From contig NZ_SJPX01000002.1 in assembly GCF_007860175.1 (NCBI RefSeq), positions 434,001-498,000 of the forward strand: a stretch of DNA of 64,000 nucleotides. Direction: 5' to 3'. Numbering within the stretch: the stretch's first letter is position 1; each line of letters starts with the position of its first letter. The position numbers and the translations under genes are program-made. The notes below the pieces were generated by a model. That model did not search any database. It had not been told where the DNA came from and saw nothing but the letters and a program-made list of their open reading frames with translations. This DNA comes from Rubripirellula reticaptiva (GTDB lineage Bacteria; Planctomycetota; Planctomycetia; Pirellulales; Pirellulaceae). Positions 36,716 through 45,669 of this stretch are shown one piece after another.

Positions 36716-37186
36716 TCAGTTCTTGACGATCGACTCAGATTGGTCCAGCGTCACGTCAATCGCATCAATAGGAAGCTCTAGCCAATCAGTGATCAATACT
36801 CGTTGCACGAGTGGTTCGTCCAAGTGTTTCAGCACAATCTCCATCAATCGTTCGCGAATCTGTGTTTGCGAGGGATCTTCCAGCCACTTGGGGTCGACTT
36901 GCCGCAGAAGCTGTTCGGAAGCTTCGCGTATCTCCATCTGCATCTGGGCCATCCGTTCTTTGCCACGATGCAGCTTCGATGGGTCCAAGACCGCATGTAG
37001 CCGAAAATGGTAAACCGTCGACAGATCTGCGACGCTTTGAAACCGAAAATTGCCAACTTCCATCGCGGTCGTCTCCATACCGCTTAGCCGAGCGACACGG
37101 CTGCGAACGTATCCGATCACGGCTGCGTGAATCGCAACCATCAATAGGATCAGTCCGGCGCCCCAGTAACGTCGTAACAATTTCAT
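36716..37186 (-). CDS. Single-pass membrane protein, weakly FliL-like
   Basis: 156 residues with one N-terminal TM helix (AGLILLMVAIHAAVIGYV) after MKLLRRYWG, so an inward basic N-terminus and an outer soluble domain. The soluble part ends in an amphipathic helix and a strand, RERLMEIVLKHLDEPLVQRVLITDWLELP, which has the shape of the FliL C-terminus, where a similar helix precedes a V-F/I-T-D-F strand. The match is by eye and weak. It is 228 bp upstream of the POTRA gene on the same strand. Confidence 0.7.
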   Translation of the reverse strand: MKLLRRYWGAGLILLMVAIHAAVIGYVRSRVARLSGMETTAMEVGNFRFQSVADLSTVYHFRLHAVLDPSKLHRGKERMAQMQMEIREASEQLLRQVDPKWLEDPSQTQIRERLMEIVLKHLDEPLVQRVLITDWLELPIDAIDVTLDQSESIVKN

Positions 37187-37444
37187 CGAAACAGGCTCTC
37201 TCGTTGGATGGAAACCAATTGACCGAGGAGCGTCTCGACGTTAATCCGATCCAATTGAACCGATGATGTCGATTTTGACGCCCCTAGGCAGCCAGATTCC
37301 ACAAACCGTGCTCACAGAATCTGCCTAAGAAAAGGGTAGGTCGAGATTTGCACACGGACGACGCGAAAGACGATAAAACGTTAGCCAGAATGCTATTTAC
37401 GACTCATTCCTGACCAGCTCCACCGCCCGCCTCCCGAGACTCAT

Positions 37445-38380
37445 ATGAACCGACTAGATCCCAAACACGCGACGTCGGTGATCATCTTCACCAGCCCCAA
37501 GGCGGGCAGCGGAGCGGGACGGGATCAGCTGCCGAAACTAACCGCAGGTCTACAGCAAATCGGCATCGACGTCCAAACAGTCGGTACCGTCATCGACTTG
37601 CAAACTGAAACCCAGCGAGCTCACAATCCAATCGTGGTGGCCGCAGGTGGCGATGGAACGCTGGCGCTTGCCGCTGCATCGATCGCGGCTAAAGTCCCGC
37701 TCGTACCGATGCCAATGGGCACCGAAAACTTGCTGGCAAAACACTTCGGATACCGATGCGACGCCGCGTTCGTTATCGAGACCCTTCAGTTCGGTCAAGC
37801 CAAACGTATCGACGTGGGCACGGCGGCCGGCAAACCGTTTTTGATCATGGCAACATGTGGCTTCGATGCCGAAGTGGTGCGAGCGATGCACTTAACACGG
37901 CGTGGTCACATCAACCGTTTCAGCTACTTTCGACCGATCTCTCGAGCCATCTCGCGATATCGATTTCCTGAAATTCAAATTCGAGTTGACGGGGCTCCAC
38001 CGATCCGAGCCGGATGGGCGATGGTGTTTAACTTGCCTCGCTATGCGGCGTCGCTAGCAATCGAGCCAAATGCGATTCCGGATGATGGGATGTTGGACTT
38101 GATCGCGTTGCAAGGCCGCTCGGTTGCCAGAGGATTGGTCTACTTGGCTGGCATCCAAACGGGCCAGCATCTGAAGTTCTCGGACGTCGTTCGTTTACGC
38201 GGCAAGTCGTTTGAAATTTCCGCCTCCGACTCAACAGGACCAGACTTGCCAGGCCCCGAAACCCCAGCGTGCCGAATCCCTTATCAGGTCGACGGTGATT
38301 ATGCCGGTCGTTTGCCGTTAAAGATCGAAACGATGCCTGGCCGAGTCCAACTGTTGTTACCGTCGCGGGGAATTGCCTGA
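37445..38380 (+). CDS. Diacylglycerol/lipid kinase family protein
   Basis: 311 residues. The DAGK catalytic motif AAGGDGTLALAA is at about 62-73, and PMGTENLLAKHFG follows in the position of the GTxNdLA motif; the N-terminal strand FTSPKAGSG is the phosphate-binding-like first motif. It phosphorylates diacylglycerol or a sphingoid-type lipid with ATP at the inner face of the membrane. Its start is well separated from upstream genes, and kdsA follows 27 bp downstream, so both may share a transcript concerned with envelope lipids. Confidence 0.92.
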   Translation: MNRLDPKHATSVIIFTSPKAGSGAGRDQLPKLTAGLQQIGIDVQTVGTVIDLQTETQRAHNPIVVAAGGDGTLALAAASIAAKVPLVPMPMGTENLLAKHFGYRCDAAFVIETLQFGQAKRIDVGTAAGKPFLIMATCGFDAEVVRAMHLTRRGHINRFSYFRPISRAISRYRFPEIQIRVDGAPPIRAGWAMVFNLPRYAASLAIEPNAIPDDGMLDLIALQGRSVARGLVYLAGIQTGQHLKFSDVVRLRGKSFEISASDSTGPDLPGPETPACRIPYQVDGDYAGRLPLKIETMPGRVQLLLPSRGIA

Positions 38381-38407
38381 CGCGGCAGAATCGTCGAAGA
38401 TTCAGGC

Positions 38408-39268
38408 ATGACTGAAACTAATTCACCACCGCCCGTCACTTCCGTTCCCGTTGGTCCTTATCAGTGTGGCCCTGGACAACCGCTATTGCTGATCGCCGGA
38501 CCGTGCGTATTGCAGACGCCGGATCTTGCGATGCAGATTGCCGATGTCCTGTGCCGGATCAACCAACGCGACGACGTTAACGTAGTCTTCAAAGCATCGT
38601 TCGACAAAGCCAACCGGACATCGCTGTCGGCCAAACGCGGCCCAGGGATCGACGAAGGACTCAAAATGCTGGCGGATATCGGCCAGCGGTCGGGCCTACC
38701 GACGACGACCGACCTGCACTTGCCGGAACAAGCTGCGGCCGTTGCCCAGGTCTGCGATTTGCTTCAGATCCCTGCATTTTTGGCTCGACAAACCGATCTT
38801 TTGGTCGCGGCGGCCGAAACGGGACGCCCACTGAACGTCAAAAAGGGCCAGTTCATGTCGCCCGAAGACATGCTGTATGTCGTCCAGAAAGTCCGCGGCA
38901 GTGGCGATGGCGGAGTGATGCTGTGCGAGCGGGGCACCTTTTTTGGTTACGGGCGATTGGTCAACGACATGCAATCCCTGCCAATCATGCAGGGATTGGG
39001 AGTTCCGGTCGTTTTTGATGCCACTCACAGCGTCCAGCGACCCGGCGGATTGGGCGGCGCGACCGGCGGAAACCGTGAAATGGTTGAACCATTGGCTCGC
39101 GCGGCCGTAGCAATCGGTACCGACGCGTTGTTTTTCGAAACGCACCCGACACCCGACACTTCGCCAAGCGACGGCGCCAACATGATTCCACTGGGTCAAT
39201 TCGAGGCGACGATAGACCGGTTATTGGTGATCCGAAAAACGATCTCGCAAATCGACTCTGCGGTCTAA
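38408..39268 (+). CDS. kdsA: 3-deoxy-8-phosphooctulonate synthase (KDO-8-P synthase)
   Basis: 286 residues, the usual length for KdsA. Motifs present: IAGPCVLQ at the PEP-binding N-terminus, [26 protein letters not shown] and [15 protein letters not shown], then [14 protein letters not shown]. The enzyme condenses phosphoenolpyruvate with arabinose-5-phosphate to KDO-8-phosphate, the first step to the KDO of LPS. This implies an LPS-type outer leaflet, in line with the BamA and kinase genes nearby. The first dozen residues are a non-homologous extension. Confidence 0.97.
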   Translation: MTETNSPPPVTSVPVGPYQCGPGQPLLLIAGPCVLQTPDLAMQIADVLCRINQRDDVNVVFKASFDKANRTSLSAKRGPGIDEGLKMLADIGQRSGLPTTTDLHLPEQAAAVAQVCDLLQIPAFLARQTDLLVAAAETGRPLNVKKGQFMSPEDMLYVVQKVRGSGDGGVMLCERGTFFGYGRLVNDMQSLPIMQGLGVPVVFDATHSVQRPGGLGGATGGNREMVEPLARAAVAIGTDALFFETHPTPDTSPSDGANMIPLGQFEATIDRLLVIRKTISQIDSAV

Positions 39269-39338
39269 GTCGCACCAGAACGCGGATTTGACCTAGCTCG
39301 CTGAATTCATTCCTATCCGACAAAGACATACTGCTGCG

Positions 39339-41078
39339 ATGGTTGCATTCCCCCGGTTGGTCCTTCCCGTCGTAGCAGCGACGTTGATTACGGTTCTTGG
39401 CGGTTGCTCAGATGATGCCGACGCGATCCGACGAATTCGATCTCAGCGACAAGCCAAGATGCAGTCGCAAACTCAACAAGATCACATCGGCGAAACGTTC
39501 AGTCTGCTAAACCGACTGGTCGACCTGAATCCTGATGAAGCCGAACGCCAGATCGCCTACCACTTGAATCGGTGGTCCGAAGACCGTGACGAGGTCAAGG
39601 CAGACGACATCTCGGAATTGTTACGAACGATCAGCGACGTGTTGCCGCCCGAAGCGGTCCAACAGCGAATCGATCGCAAGAATTTCACACGTGACGACAC
39701 GGACCATTTACGAGACAGCTACCTGTTCAAAAAGATTTCCGACTGGGTCAACCGCGAATCGAGCGACGATCCCGTTTTAACCGATTGGTTGACGGAACAG
39801 GAAAAGAAGTCGAGTGAGGCTGCGTTGCAGATTCGCACAGCCGCGCGTTTATTCGACTGGACGGTTCGCAACATTGCGTACGAGGCCAAAATCCCCGTCG
39901 TGCCGGCGCCACCGGCACCGCCCATGTCGATGGGCATGACATTCCAAGGTGCCGGTTATCGTCAAACAGATTATGAGACCGTATGGCGAGGCACCGGTGA
40001 CGCACTTCAACGAGCCGGTGTGTTCACTCAGCTTTGCCGCCAATCCGGACTGACCGCTTTCGTGCTGGCGATCCCTTCGACCGATGATGGTTCACTTGAT
40101 CCGTGGTGCGTCGGTGTGCTGATCGACAAAGAGATCTACCTTTTCGAACCTGAACTGGGCGTCTTCATCCCGGGGCCCGGACAAGTTGGCGTTGCGACAC
40201 TCAGCGACGCTCGCAAGGATGCCTCGGTGCTGAGACGACTAAACGTCCCCGGCTTCTTTGACTATCCGTACGCCAAAGATGACATTCAGCAAACCGTCGC
40301 TCTACTGAACGTCGTTCCAGAAGCGATCAGCCCGCGAATGAAGGAATTACAGTCGGGTTTGGCGGGCGATCGCCGAATGGTGACCTACGTCGACGCGCCT
40401 TCGCTAGCCAAACAGATCGACAGCATCAGCGGCATTTCAGGCGTTCGTCTTTGGAATGTCCCGCTTCTCGCGGAAGCCTACCGCACGGATATGGAAACCG
40501 CGGCCTCGCGAGATCCAGTGTTCCAATTCTGGTATCAGTCCCGATGGGCGATTTTGGAAGCCGACATCGACACTTCGCGACAACTTGCAGTTGCACGTTG
40601 GAACCATTTGCTCGGCAAATTTGACAACGACGAGTCAGACGATTCCAAAGGCGCCCGAGTGTTGTACTTGGCAATGCGAGCCCCGGAGTTTGAGATCGCT
40701 GACCTGAGAATCGACGTCAATTTGCAAATTGCTTATGGCATTCGGCGCGAACGCGGGACCGAGTCCGAAGTCTATGACCGCCAAGTTCAACAGGTCCAAG
40801 CGATGATGCGCCAAGGCAAACGCAGCGCGACCTACTGGATCAGCCTAATTCAATACGACGACCAACGCTACGAAACAGCCGAAACCTGGTTCGCCAAACG
40901 CGTTCTCGACGAAAACCAGCCGTCTCTGTGGATTCCCGCTGCCCGATACAACCTTGCCCGCACGCAAGAACTGCTCGGAAACCTCGACAGCGCCGTCGAA
41001 CTGTACAAAACCGTCGGTTCGCCTCAAGAACACGGCAACCGTATCCGTGCTCGCTTGATCCAGAAACAAACGGATTGA
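39339..41078 (+). CDS. Lipoprotein with degenerate transglutaminase-like domain and C-terminal TPR-like repeats
   Basis: 579 residues. The lipobox is VLGGC at about residue 24 after a hydrophobic signal, so a membrane-anchored lipoprotein. In the middle (about 215-290) a segment RAGVFTQLCRQSGLTAFVL then WCVGVLIDKEIYLFEPELG follows the layout of transglutaminase-like domains, but the nucleophile and His positions do not carry the expected residues, so it is probably inactive (my inference). The C-terminal 100 residues have a TPR-like feel (YDDQRYETAETWFAKRVL, ARYNLARTQELLGNLDSAVELYK). It follows kdsA by 70 bp. Its function is unknown. Confidence 0.85.
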   Translation: MVAFPRLVLPVVAATLITVLGGCSDDADAIRRIRSQRQAKMQSQTQQDHIGETFSLLNRLVDLNPDEAERQIAYHLNRWSEDRDEVKADDISELLRTISDVLPPEAVQQRIDRKNFTRDDTDHLRDSYLFKKISDWVNRESSDDPVLTDWLTEQEKKSSEAALQIRTAARLFDWTVRNIAYEAKIPVVPAPPAPPMSMGMTFQGAGYRQTDYETVWRGTGDALQRAGVFTQLCRQSGLTAFVLAIPSTDDGSLDPWCVGVLIDKEIYLFEPELGVFIPGPGQVGVATLSDARKDASVLRRLNVPGFFDYPYAKDDIQQTVALLNVVPEAISPRMKELQSGLAGDRRMVTYVDAPSLAKQIDSISGISGVRLWNVPLLAEAYRTDMETAASRDPVFQFWYQSRWAILEADIDTSRQLAVARWNHLLGKFDNDESDDSKGARVLYLAMRAPEFEIADLRIDVNLQIAYGIRRERGTESEVYDRQVQQVQAMMRQGKRSATYWISLIQYDDQRYETAETWFAKRVLDENQPSLWIPAARYNLARTQELLGNLDSAVELYKTVGSPQEHGNRIRARLIQKQTD

Positions 41079-41088
41079 GTGCCGTGAT

Positions 41089-41715
41089 TTAGGACCCGTC
41101 CGTTGGCAAGCACTGGACGCGAATGTGTCGCACATGCGGCGCAATTAAGCGTGTCGCTTTGTCAACCACACCATCGTCGATCAACTGATCGAGCGTCCGG
41201 CCGGGATCAACGTCGCACGACTTTAGCATCACCAATTCGTCGGCGTTAACGCAGACGGCCAGATAGGCGGCGATGGCATCAGTTGTCGTTCGCCAGTCTT
41301 CGGGCAAAGACGCACCACAATATCGATGATAAAAAGAGGCAACCGAAATTAACGTCGTTTGATCCCTCGAGAAACCGCGTTCGACTCCACCGCGAAACTG
41401 AATTGTCGTCGAAACGGTTTTCCAAGCTGGCGACAATTGTTGCACCATTCGGTGAGTCGACTCTAGCAATTCGACACACAACCAGTGAATTTCTTCCGAA
41501 TCGAGCGAGTGCACTGCATCCAATTCACGAACCGCTTCGACCAAGTTGCCTCCGCCAACGATTAGCAAATTCTCCGCCGGCGATTGAGACCCGATCCAGC
41601 GATCAAGCTGATCCTTCAAATTCGGTCGTAACAGCAGACTGCCGCCGACCTTTACGACACGTCGCAAGAGGGCCGCCCTTTGCGAACCAGGGCCGCTTTC
41701 GATCGATCGGCCCAT
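41089..41715 (-). CDS. Amino-acid-kinase-fold protein, MfnE-like
   Basis: 208 residues from the ATG at 41715; start uncertain, since an ATG at 41745 and a TTG near 41667 are in frame. The motif VVKVGGSLLL is the nucleotide-binding N-terminus of the amino-acid kinase fold, followed by LLIVGGGNLVEAVREL, the GGG loop. Within this fold, the company of an ATP-grasp ligase and a TIGR03123-like protein points to MfnE, the archaeal kinase that phosphorylates the aminomethylfuran intermediate of methanofuran. It is last in a three-gene run and overlaps the MfnF-like gene by 64 bp (from 41715). Assignment rests on context plus fold. Confidence 0.78.
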   Translation of the reverse strand: MGRSIESGPGSQRAALLRRVVKVGGSLLLRPNLKDQLDRWIGSQSPAENLLIVGGGNLVEAVRELDAVHSLDSEEIHWLCVELLESTHRMVQQLSPAWKTVSTTIQFRGGVERGFSRDQTTLISVASFYHRYCGASLPEDWRTTTDAIAAYLAVCVNADELVMLKSCDVDPGRTLDQLIDDGVVDKATRLIAPHVRHIRVQCLPTDGS

Positions 41716-42734
41716 AGATTTGCCACCGCCCACGACGGCGCACACCGAGAAATCTCGCCACCTAACTCGGTCGACAAATCGATCACTTCACGATCCTCCG
41801 GCACATCAAACAGATCGCGTCCATGTCCACTGATGACAATTGGGCCCCTCGGCTGATCGATGGCATCGAAAGCCGAGTGAATTTCACGCTTGGCCGAGTC
41901 CATGATCTGAACAGCCAACTTTGCAGCCTGCTCGACCGACACGAAGGTTTGATCAAGGCCGATCATCCGAGCGATTCGGTTTGCCGATCGGGCGACCGTC
42001 CGTGGGGCACCGTCAGCGGATTCACAGTCGTCAGGATGTTCTGGCTCGATACCCAACACGATCCGAGCATCATCAATCGTAGCGAACCATTCATTCATAA
42101 TTCGGCTCGACGCGCCATTGAACCAAAGTCGATCCACCAATGCACAAACCGGCGTGCGGCGACAACCGATGTAAACCAACGACTGTCCAACCAACCGCTG
42201 AAAGTCCGTCATCGAGGACGTCGCAACTCGCCCCTTTCGCAAAGGAATGATATCAGTGGTCGTCGAACCGATGTCGACGAGTGTCGCGTCACCCGCAATG
42301 GTTTTTGCAACTTGACTAGCCAAGGCGTGCCAATTCGAGGCCGCAACGACTTCGAACAAACGCTTTGCGTCGTCCGCTCGATGGAAGCGACCGTCCACTC
42401 CATAGAACCGGATCTCGGGTGCAAATGATGGCTGCGAACCGATCCGGCGAGCAGCTTCGCAAACCGCATCCACAATGAACTCGACACCCGTCTTGCGATC
42501 CAAAAAACAATCGGCCAACTCGCCAGTCATTGTGACGGCCCACGAACTTGCAGGCAGAAACTGGGACAGATGGTCAACGAGCGATGACGTCAACTCGCTT
42601 GAACGATTCCACATCGCAAAGGGATAAGACGCAGCGTTTCCATCAGTGCAAACATACTTAAGATTGGCACCGCCGATATCGATCCCAATGGTCCGGCGAC
42701 CTTCCGATGCTGGTTTCACTGGTCGTCGACCCAT
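41652..42734 (-). CDS. H4MPT-linked C1 pathway protein, MfnF-like
   Basis: 360 residues from the ATG at 42734, which overlaps the end of the ATP-grasp gene by 19 bp. The protein begins TIGIDIGGANLKYV and has VDIGSTTTDIIPL near residue 155, the two phosphate-binding loops of the ASKHA/hydantoinase-like fold. This is the pattern of the family annotated as H4MPT-linked C1 transfer pathway protein. Its archaeal member MfnF couples the furan phosphate to glutamyl-tyramine in methanofuran synthesis. Here the donor may be tyrosine-based, as in bacterial methylofuran. The overlaps suggest translational coupling with its neighbours. Confidence 0.83.
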   Translation of the reverse strand: MGRRPVKPASEGRRTIGIDIGGANLKYVCTDGNAASYPFAMWNRSSELTSSLVDHLSQFLPASSWAVTMTGELADCFLDRKTGVEFIVDAVCEAARRIGSQPSFAPEIRFYGVDGRFHRADDAKRLFEVVAASNWHALASQVAKTIAGDATLVDIGSTTTDIIPLRKGRVATSSMTDFQRLVGQSLVYIGCRRTPVCALVDRLWFNGASSRIMNEWFATIDDARIVLGIEPEHPDDCESADGAPRTVARSANRIARMIGLDQTFVSVEQAAKLAVQIMDSAKREIHSAFDAIDQPRGPIVISGHGRDLFDVPEDREVIDLSTELGGEISRCAPSWAVANLWADRSKAALVRKGRPSCDVS

Positions 42735-43726
42735 ACATCGCCATCTGGCGTCCAGCGAACCGCGTCTACCGACGCGCAACAGGAAACGGGACCTGATTCC
42801 AAGTCAAAGAGTAAAGCCGCCAAGTTGCTGTTGATCATCCGGCGAAGTCCAACGTACGAAGTCGTTAGTCGCGGATTGATTTCGATCACGAAGTCTTCGC
42901 TGGGGCGGTCACCAAGTAGCAAATCGAGACCGATGAAGCCTCGAACGGTCGGCGGCATCGCTGCGATGGCTCGTGTCGCCAGCGCCGCAGCACGACGCTG
43001 GGCATCGTCGTCAAGCGGCCCTTGTCCGCCCTCATATTCACAGGTGTCGTCCGACAGACCCTGCGAGACCGCTGGCAGAAAAACACTCTGAGTATCCGAG
43101 GCGACCATTGCAATCGAAATCGCGCGTCCCGGCATCCAAGCTTGAAGCAACTGGTTCGATTCCAACGCAGCCTGTGCATCGGCGAAGCAATCAAACTTTT
43201 TGATCTCCTTTGTTCCGCAGCCATCACGAGGCTTCACTACAAAACGCTGAAACTCTTTAAGTGGTTTCAGAAACCGTTTGTCACTCAACGCCATGTACAT
43301 CGGATGAGCGACTCCTGCCGCGAATAGACTCTTTGCGGTCAGCAGCTTGTCGCTGGCGACTCGCAAAAAATCACCGCTGCCGGCAATCACATCAACACCG
43401 CCGGCTCTCAGCATCGCAACCGCTTTGGCTAAGACACCATCACTTTCTGGAGCAATGATCAACGCAGCATCACACGTCTTTGCCGCTGCGATCCACTGAT
43501 TCCACAGTGGAGCCGCGGGATCCATCGAGACTTTCTCGGCGACATCCAGCGTCAACGACTCAAATCTTGGATCGATGGGGACGACCGTTTCAGCGATTTT
43601 GGACATATCCGCCGAAACGGCTCTTAGCATCGCGGCGCCTTCTCGTCGCAGACCGGCAGGAATCCGGTCCAACGTTTGCCCGGCTAAACCGCCGCCACAA
43701 ACATATTCGCCAACGAAGATACGCAT
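42716..43726 (-). CDS. ATP-grasp ligase, MfnD-like
   Basis: 336 residues from the ATG at 43726 (MRIFVGEYVCGGG); in-frame starts up to 43801 lie 75 bp upstream. The ATP-grasp core shows VVKPRDGCGTKEI (Lys and the glycine loop), GFIGLDLLLG, and the Mg-binding FVIEINPRLTTSYVGL, the terminal block also seen in the archaeal tyramine-glutamate ligase MfnD. It probably joins glutamate to the amine side of the methylofuran precursor. It follows sufT by 84 bp on the same strand, and its 3' end overlaps the MfnF-like gene. Other ATP-grasp ligases cannot be excluded without a search. Confidence 0.8.
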   Translation of the reverse strand: MRIFVGEYVCGGGLAGQTLDRIPAGLRREGAAMLRAVSADMSKIAETVVPIDPRFESLTLDVAEKVSMDPAAPLWNQWIAAAKTCDAALIIAPESDGVLAKAVAMLRAGGVDVIAGSGDFLRVASDKLLTAKSLFAAGVAHPMYMALSDKRFLKPLKEFQRFVVKPRDGCGTKEIKKFDCFADAQAALESNQLLQAWMPGRAISIAMVASDTQSVFLPAVSQGLSDDTCEYEGGQGPLDDDAQRRAAALATRAIAAMPPTVRGFIGLDLLLGDRPSEDFVIEINPRLTTSYVGLRRMINSNLAALLFDLESGPVSCCASVDAVRWTPDGDVWVDDQ

Positions 43727-43810
43727 CAGAACTTCCCCAAAGGGAATGAGAGGACAGCCCAACAAAGGTTCGGCTTTCATGATAACGGATGAACCAGCCA
43801 TCCGCAGCGA

Positions 43811-44131
43811 TTAGAAAATTCCCAGGTGATCCCGTGCGTCGTCCGTCATCATATCTTGGCTCCACGGCGGTTCCATGACGACCTTGACTTCGCAAGTGTC
43901 AACTTCTTCCATGCCTTCTGCGGCTCCCTTGACTCCGGCGACCAATTGCGGCCCAGCCGGACACATGGGGCTGGTCATTGTCATGTCGACTTTAACGTCG
44001 TGCCGGCCATTCTCGTTTTCCTCACCGACATTGATGACGTACACCAATCCCAGGTCTACGATGTTAACGTAAAGTTCCGGGTCAATCACCTGTTTCAAGG
44101 CTTCGCGAACCTTGTCTTCAGCAAGCGCCAT
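43811..44131 (-). CDS. sufT: SufT/MIP18-type Fe-S cluster assembly factor (DUF59)
   Basis: 106 residues, DUF59 family. It contains DPELYVNIVDLGLVYVI (the DPEL...DLGLV motif), MTMTSPMCPAG with the conserved Cys, and EPPWSQDMM near the end. SufT-type proteins help mature Fe-S proteins and often sit at the end of suf operons, as here, 44 bp after sufD. Confidence 0.95.
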   Translation of the reverse strand: MALAEDKVREALKQVIDPELYVNIVDLGLVYVINVGEENENGRHDVKVDMTMTSPMCPAGPQLVAGVKGAAEGMEEVDTCEVKVVMEPPWSQDMMTDDARDHLGIF

Positions 44132-44175
44132 ATTTGTTTCTCCGTCGATTGCTTAGCAAATATTTAGGGGTTGAA

Positions 44176-45492
44176 TCACTCGTACTCACGAACTTGGCGT
44201 GCGATCGCGTCACCAAGTGCGTTACGGACACTTTCGATTGAAATCCGATCGAAGATCTGCTGAAAGAACCCGATCACGATCATACGAGTGGCTTCCTTTT
44301 GAGTGAAGCCGCGGCAACGAGCATAGAAGACTTGCTCGGCATCGACCTGCGCGGTTGTGCTGCCGTGCGTGCAACGAACGTCGTCGGCTTCGATCTCCAA
44401 ACCTGGGATCGAGTCGGCACGCGAATGATGCGACAGCACCAAATTATCGTTGCGCTGGTAACCGTCGGTTTGCTGAGCGATCTTGTCGACCTTGATCATG
44501 CCCTTCCAAACAGTCCGACTCTTGTCTTGTTGAGCCGACTTGTACAGAAAGTCACTGTGGCACTGGGGTGCACGGTGATGCTGTTGCGTATGGTAGGCAA
44601 GATGCTGGCGTCCCTCGGTAAACATGACGCCGTTGACTTGAGCATCCGCACCGCGTCCGACCATGTCGACCGTTTGATTGACCTTGGACAACATCGACCC
44701 CATCGCAGCGATCGTCCACTGCAAAGTTGAATCACGATCGATGACAGCTTTTTGGTGTGCAAAGTGGTACGTCTTCAAACCCCACTCTTGCAGGTTCACG
44801 TATCGCAAATGCGAGCCAGGCTTTTGAACCAATTCAACACACCCGATGTGCAACCCGGATGCGTTTTCGGAAACGCTATTCGATTCGTGCAACACCGTCG
44901 CTTCGGCGCCTTCATCGAGCACGATCAGCGTATGAGTCGTATCCGTTCCGCCATCGGTCAAGATTGATCCGATGTGGATAGGACGGTCAACCACCACACC
45001 ACGCGGCACGTACAGGAATTGTCCGCCCGACCAAAATGCTGCGTGCAGAGCGGCAAACTTGTCGTGGTCAGGATCGAACGCCGTAAACAAATGCTTACGG
45101 ACCAAATCCGGATGCTCGGCGGCAATCCGTTCAAGGCTGCCGAAGACGACGCCCTTGGCGGCCAAAGCCGGGTCAAGATTTTCAGCCGTGATACAGCTAT
45201 CGACGGTTTCTAGGGATCCGCCCAGATCGACGCCCTCGATCAGTTGGTGATATTGCCGAGTGTCGAACGAGACTGGGTCGCTCGACACGTTGGGTGCCGA
45301 AAACTTTTTGATTTGAAAAGCGCGGATGTCGGTGCGGATCCACTCCTCCGCACGCCGCTCGGGCCACTGCATTGCATCGGCGTGTTGCCATGCTTCGCGG
45401 CGCATGTCCGTCAACCAATCAGGTTCAGTGCGTGATTCGATGAACGAATCAAAACCCGCGGCGTCAAAAGAAAGTTGGGTGGTAGCAGTCAT
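44176..45492 (-). CDS. sufD: Fe-S cluster assembly protein SufD
   Basis: 438 residues of the SufB/SufD beta-helix family, the SufD member: GDKFAALHAAFWSGG-like segment with VPRGVVVDRPIHIG, then LDEGAEATVLHES, and the C-terminal VDAEQVFYARCRGFTQKEATRMIVIGF with the late cysteine. It forms the SufBC2D scaffold with SufB and SufC. It is separated from sufB upstream by 177 bp, a stretch that contains a strong hairpin. Confidence 0.97.
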   Translation of the reverse strand: MTATTQLSFDAAGFDSFIESRTEPDWLTDMRREAWQHADAMQWPERRAEEWIRTDIRAFQIKKFSAPNVSSDPVSFDTRQYHQLIEGVDLGGSLETVDSCITAENLDPALAAKGVVFGSLERIAAEHPDLVRKHLFTAFDPDHDKFAALHAAFWSGGQFLYVPRGVVVDRPIHIGSILTDGGTDTTHTLIVLDEGAEATVLHESNSVSENASGLHIGCVELVQKPGSHLRYVNLQEWGLKTYHFAHQKAVIDRDSTLQWTIAAMGSMLSKVNQTVDMVGRGADAQVNGVMFTEGRQHLAYHTQQHHRAPQCHSDFLYKSAQQDKSRTVWKGMIKVDKIAQQTDGYQRNDNLVLSHHSRADSIPGLEIEADDVRCTHGSTTAQVDAEQVFYARCRGFTQKEATRMIVIGFFQQIFDRISIESVRNALGDAIARQVREYE

Positions 45493-45578
45493 CAGAGTCT
45501 ATAAAAATTAAATTGATTGGACGGGTGGGCCAGGTCGAGCCCTGACGCTCGGATCGTGTGGAAATACGTTCTGGCTAT

Positions 45579-45602
45579 CACTCTCCCTTTGGAGAGTGTT
45601 TT
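45579..45602. terminator. Strong hairpin with T-run between sufB and sufD
   Basis: Perfect 8-bp arms cactctcc/ggagagtg with a cttt loop, followed on the plus strand by tttt. As an intrinsic terminator it would act on plus-strand transcripts. For the minus-strand suf transcript it is a stem-loop without a T-run, more likely an RNA processing or stability element. Confidence 0.5.
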
Positions 45603-45669
45603 GAACATGCAAAGGCTGGAGCGATTCAACGGCAGACCCGAGGCAAGGCCGGCGTCTGCGATGAACGTC

